Assembly: GCF_014698065.1 (NCBI RefSeq)
Contig: NZ_JACJSI010000017.1
Coordinates: 1-64,000, forward strand
DNA length: 64,000 nucleotides
Reading direction: 5' to 3'
Source: Nostoc flagelliforme FACHB-838
Lineage (GTDB): Bacteria; Cyanobacteriota; Cyanobacteriia; Cyanobacteriales; Nostocaceae
Under the pieces are notes generated by a model. The model worked only from the letters and a program-made list of their open reading frames with translations, ran no database searches and was not told where the DNA came from. This document shows positions 63,222 through 64,000 of this stretch, piece by piece; the stretch's first letter is position 1, and the number at the start of each line of letters is the position of its first letter. The position numbers and the translations under genes were made by a program.

Positions 63222-63806
63222 TTAAAAACAAAAACGAAAGTTATCAAGGGTGAATTGACCATCAAAAGCACAGAAGGTAACGCTGTAGATGTCATTCACA
63301 TTTATAGATAATAAGGTATTGGGAGAAATTGCCGAATCTGAGTTGGCAAGATTAGAGCCTGGTAGTGCAGTTTGAGCAAGCAGTTGCCGATCGCGATCAT
63401 AAGCCGAAAGCACTAGCCGTTGCGAACTAGTGACAAAGGCGCTAACCGAATTAACCGGATGCAAGAAAGTAGCTTCTAAAAATCCGCTTTTGGGCGCTCC
63501 CATCAAAACTGTTAGCCCTGAATAGGCTGGAAATGCTGGATTTGATGGCTGTATTGCTAGAGAATTGTGAAAAATTACTCCCCAGCGTTCATACTGGCGC
63601 TCTACTGGTTCAAAACACTTTAAGTCTTCTAAGTCTAAACAAATACAAGTAGGTGCAGTCACTCTGGCAGCTTCAATAGCTGGCTCTACCTGACCCCGCC
63701 AAGCTGAAGCTGTAATTTCATGTTGTATATTAAGCTTGTCAAACGCAAATTTAGCGTCTTCAATCGTTGATAGTTTATTTGATTGAAGAGTGGCCTGCTT
63801 TACCAT
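63222..63806 (-). CDS. Hypothetical protein with beta-rich (carbohydrate-binding-like) tail
   Basis: 194 aa from the ATG at 63806, chosen because AAGG lies just before it (an ATG at 63824 is also possible). No signal peptide. The first third is mixed alpha/beta. Residues 95-194 look beta-rich, with AFVTSSQRLVLSAYDRDRQLLAQT and the closing FDGQFTLDNFRFCF, similar in style to domains ending LDNFRF that are common in cyanobacterial extracellular proteins. I cannot name its function. About 175 bp to the window edge holds no further gene. Confidence 0.65.
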   Translation of the reverse strand: MVKQATLQSNKLSTIEDAKFAFDKLNIQHEITASAWRGQVEPAIEAARVTAPTCICLDLEDLKCFEPVERQYERWGVIFHNSLAIQPSNPAFPAYSGLTVLMGAPKSGFLEATFLHPVNSVSAFVTSSQRLVLSAYDRDRQLLAQTALPGSNLANSDSAISPNTLLSINVNDIYSVTFCAFDGQFTLDNFRFCF

Positions 63807-64000
63807 GACATCCCGCCTTATCATTACTTAAATAATAAAATTTTATTTATACGAAAAACACTGTTTTTCTACATACTACAAGTAGAATTAATAGCTTATT
63901 AAAATGGGTATTTTAACTATTTTTGACCCTTAAAATTATTGATGATTTTTCTGATAGATTACCATAAAAATTTATGCTGTATTCATCCTAGAGTGCTACT

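Overview
The window is chromosomal DNA from a filamentous, Nostoc-like cyanobacterium. The evidence is frequent GCGATCGC (HIP1) octamers, heptanucleotide short tandem repeats (TGCTCCC, CCCCTGC, AGTCATT types), many small palindromic or MITE-like repeats, and cyanobacterial gene content: a CmpABCD bicarbonate transporter, split orange-carotenoid-protein homologues (HCP and CTDH), GAF/PAS sensor kinases, hopanoid genes and a pentapeptide-repeat lumenal-type protein. No prophage, rRNA operon, CRISPR array or intact transposase was seen. One tRNA gene, Ala(UGC), is present.

Layout. 0-3 kb: a DNA methyltransferase beside a truncated restriction-endonuclease-like gene, then two hypotheticals, one with an HEAVH zinc-peptidase motif. 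3.2-9.4 kb: a divergent transketolase, a DeoR-type regulator and a D-lactate-dehydrogenase-like gene that may form a small carbon-metabolism locus, then an acyltransferase and a DUF2127-like membrane protein. 9.7-15.5 kb: tRNA-Ala, trhO and a two-gene sensor-kinase operon, one member with a DXCF-type GAF domain that may be a cyanobacteriochrome. 15.5-21 kb: a decayed-looking stretch, a double nitroreductase-fold (SagB/ThcOx) protein, an alpha/beta hydrolase and a membrane Ser/Thr kinase. 21.3-27.4 kb: a redox/detoxification cluster (GST, methyltransferase, SDR, nitroreductase, old yellow enzyme, SDR remnant, thioredoxin) next to a divergent ArsR regulator; the GST has a stop at codon 3 and one SDR is internally deleted.

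27.4-35.6 kb: a coupled AbiEii-like nucleotidyltransferase pair, the divergent hopanoid genes hpnB and shc, gatB, two similar short terminator-ended transcription units (candidate tandem sRNAs) and argJ. 36.2-42.1 kb: cmpABCD, the BCT1-type bicarbonate transporter, with a 5-copy 42-bp tandem repeat between cmpC and cmpD and a 16-bp-stem hairpin after cmpD. 42.2-52.8 kb: YbjN-like protein, lipoate-ligase-like protein, peptidase-E-like protein, an ABC-2 exporter pair, an ABC1/UbiB kinase, GDP-mannose pyrophosphorylase, an LCP-family protein, a pentapeptide protein and a MacB-type ATPase.

52.8-64 kb: an HCP, a small acidic protein, a QueG-HAD fusion and a CTDH, so the two modules of a split photoprotective carotenoid system lie about 3 kb apart. 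A partner-switching-like signalling set follows (REC-GAF-PP2C phosphatase, RsbW-like ATPase, NarL-type regulator), then a WecG/TagA glycosyltransferase, FtsE, a membrane/helical-repeat protein and a final hypothetical.

The intergenic space is unusually rich in inverted repeats, including a perfect 52-bp palindrome. Repeat material has also entered coding regions: an in-frame insertion in hpnB, a hairpin in the Ser/Thr kinase linker, and hairpins that include the stop codons of gatB and an ABC ATPase gene.
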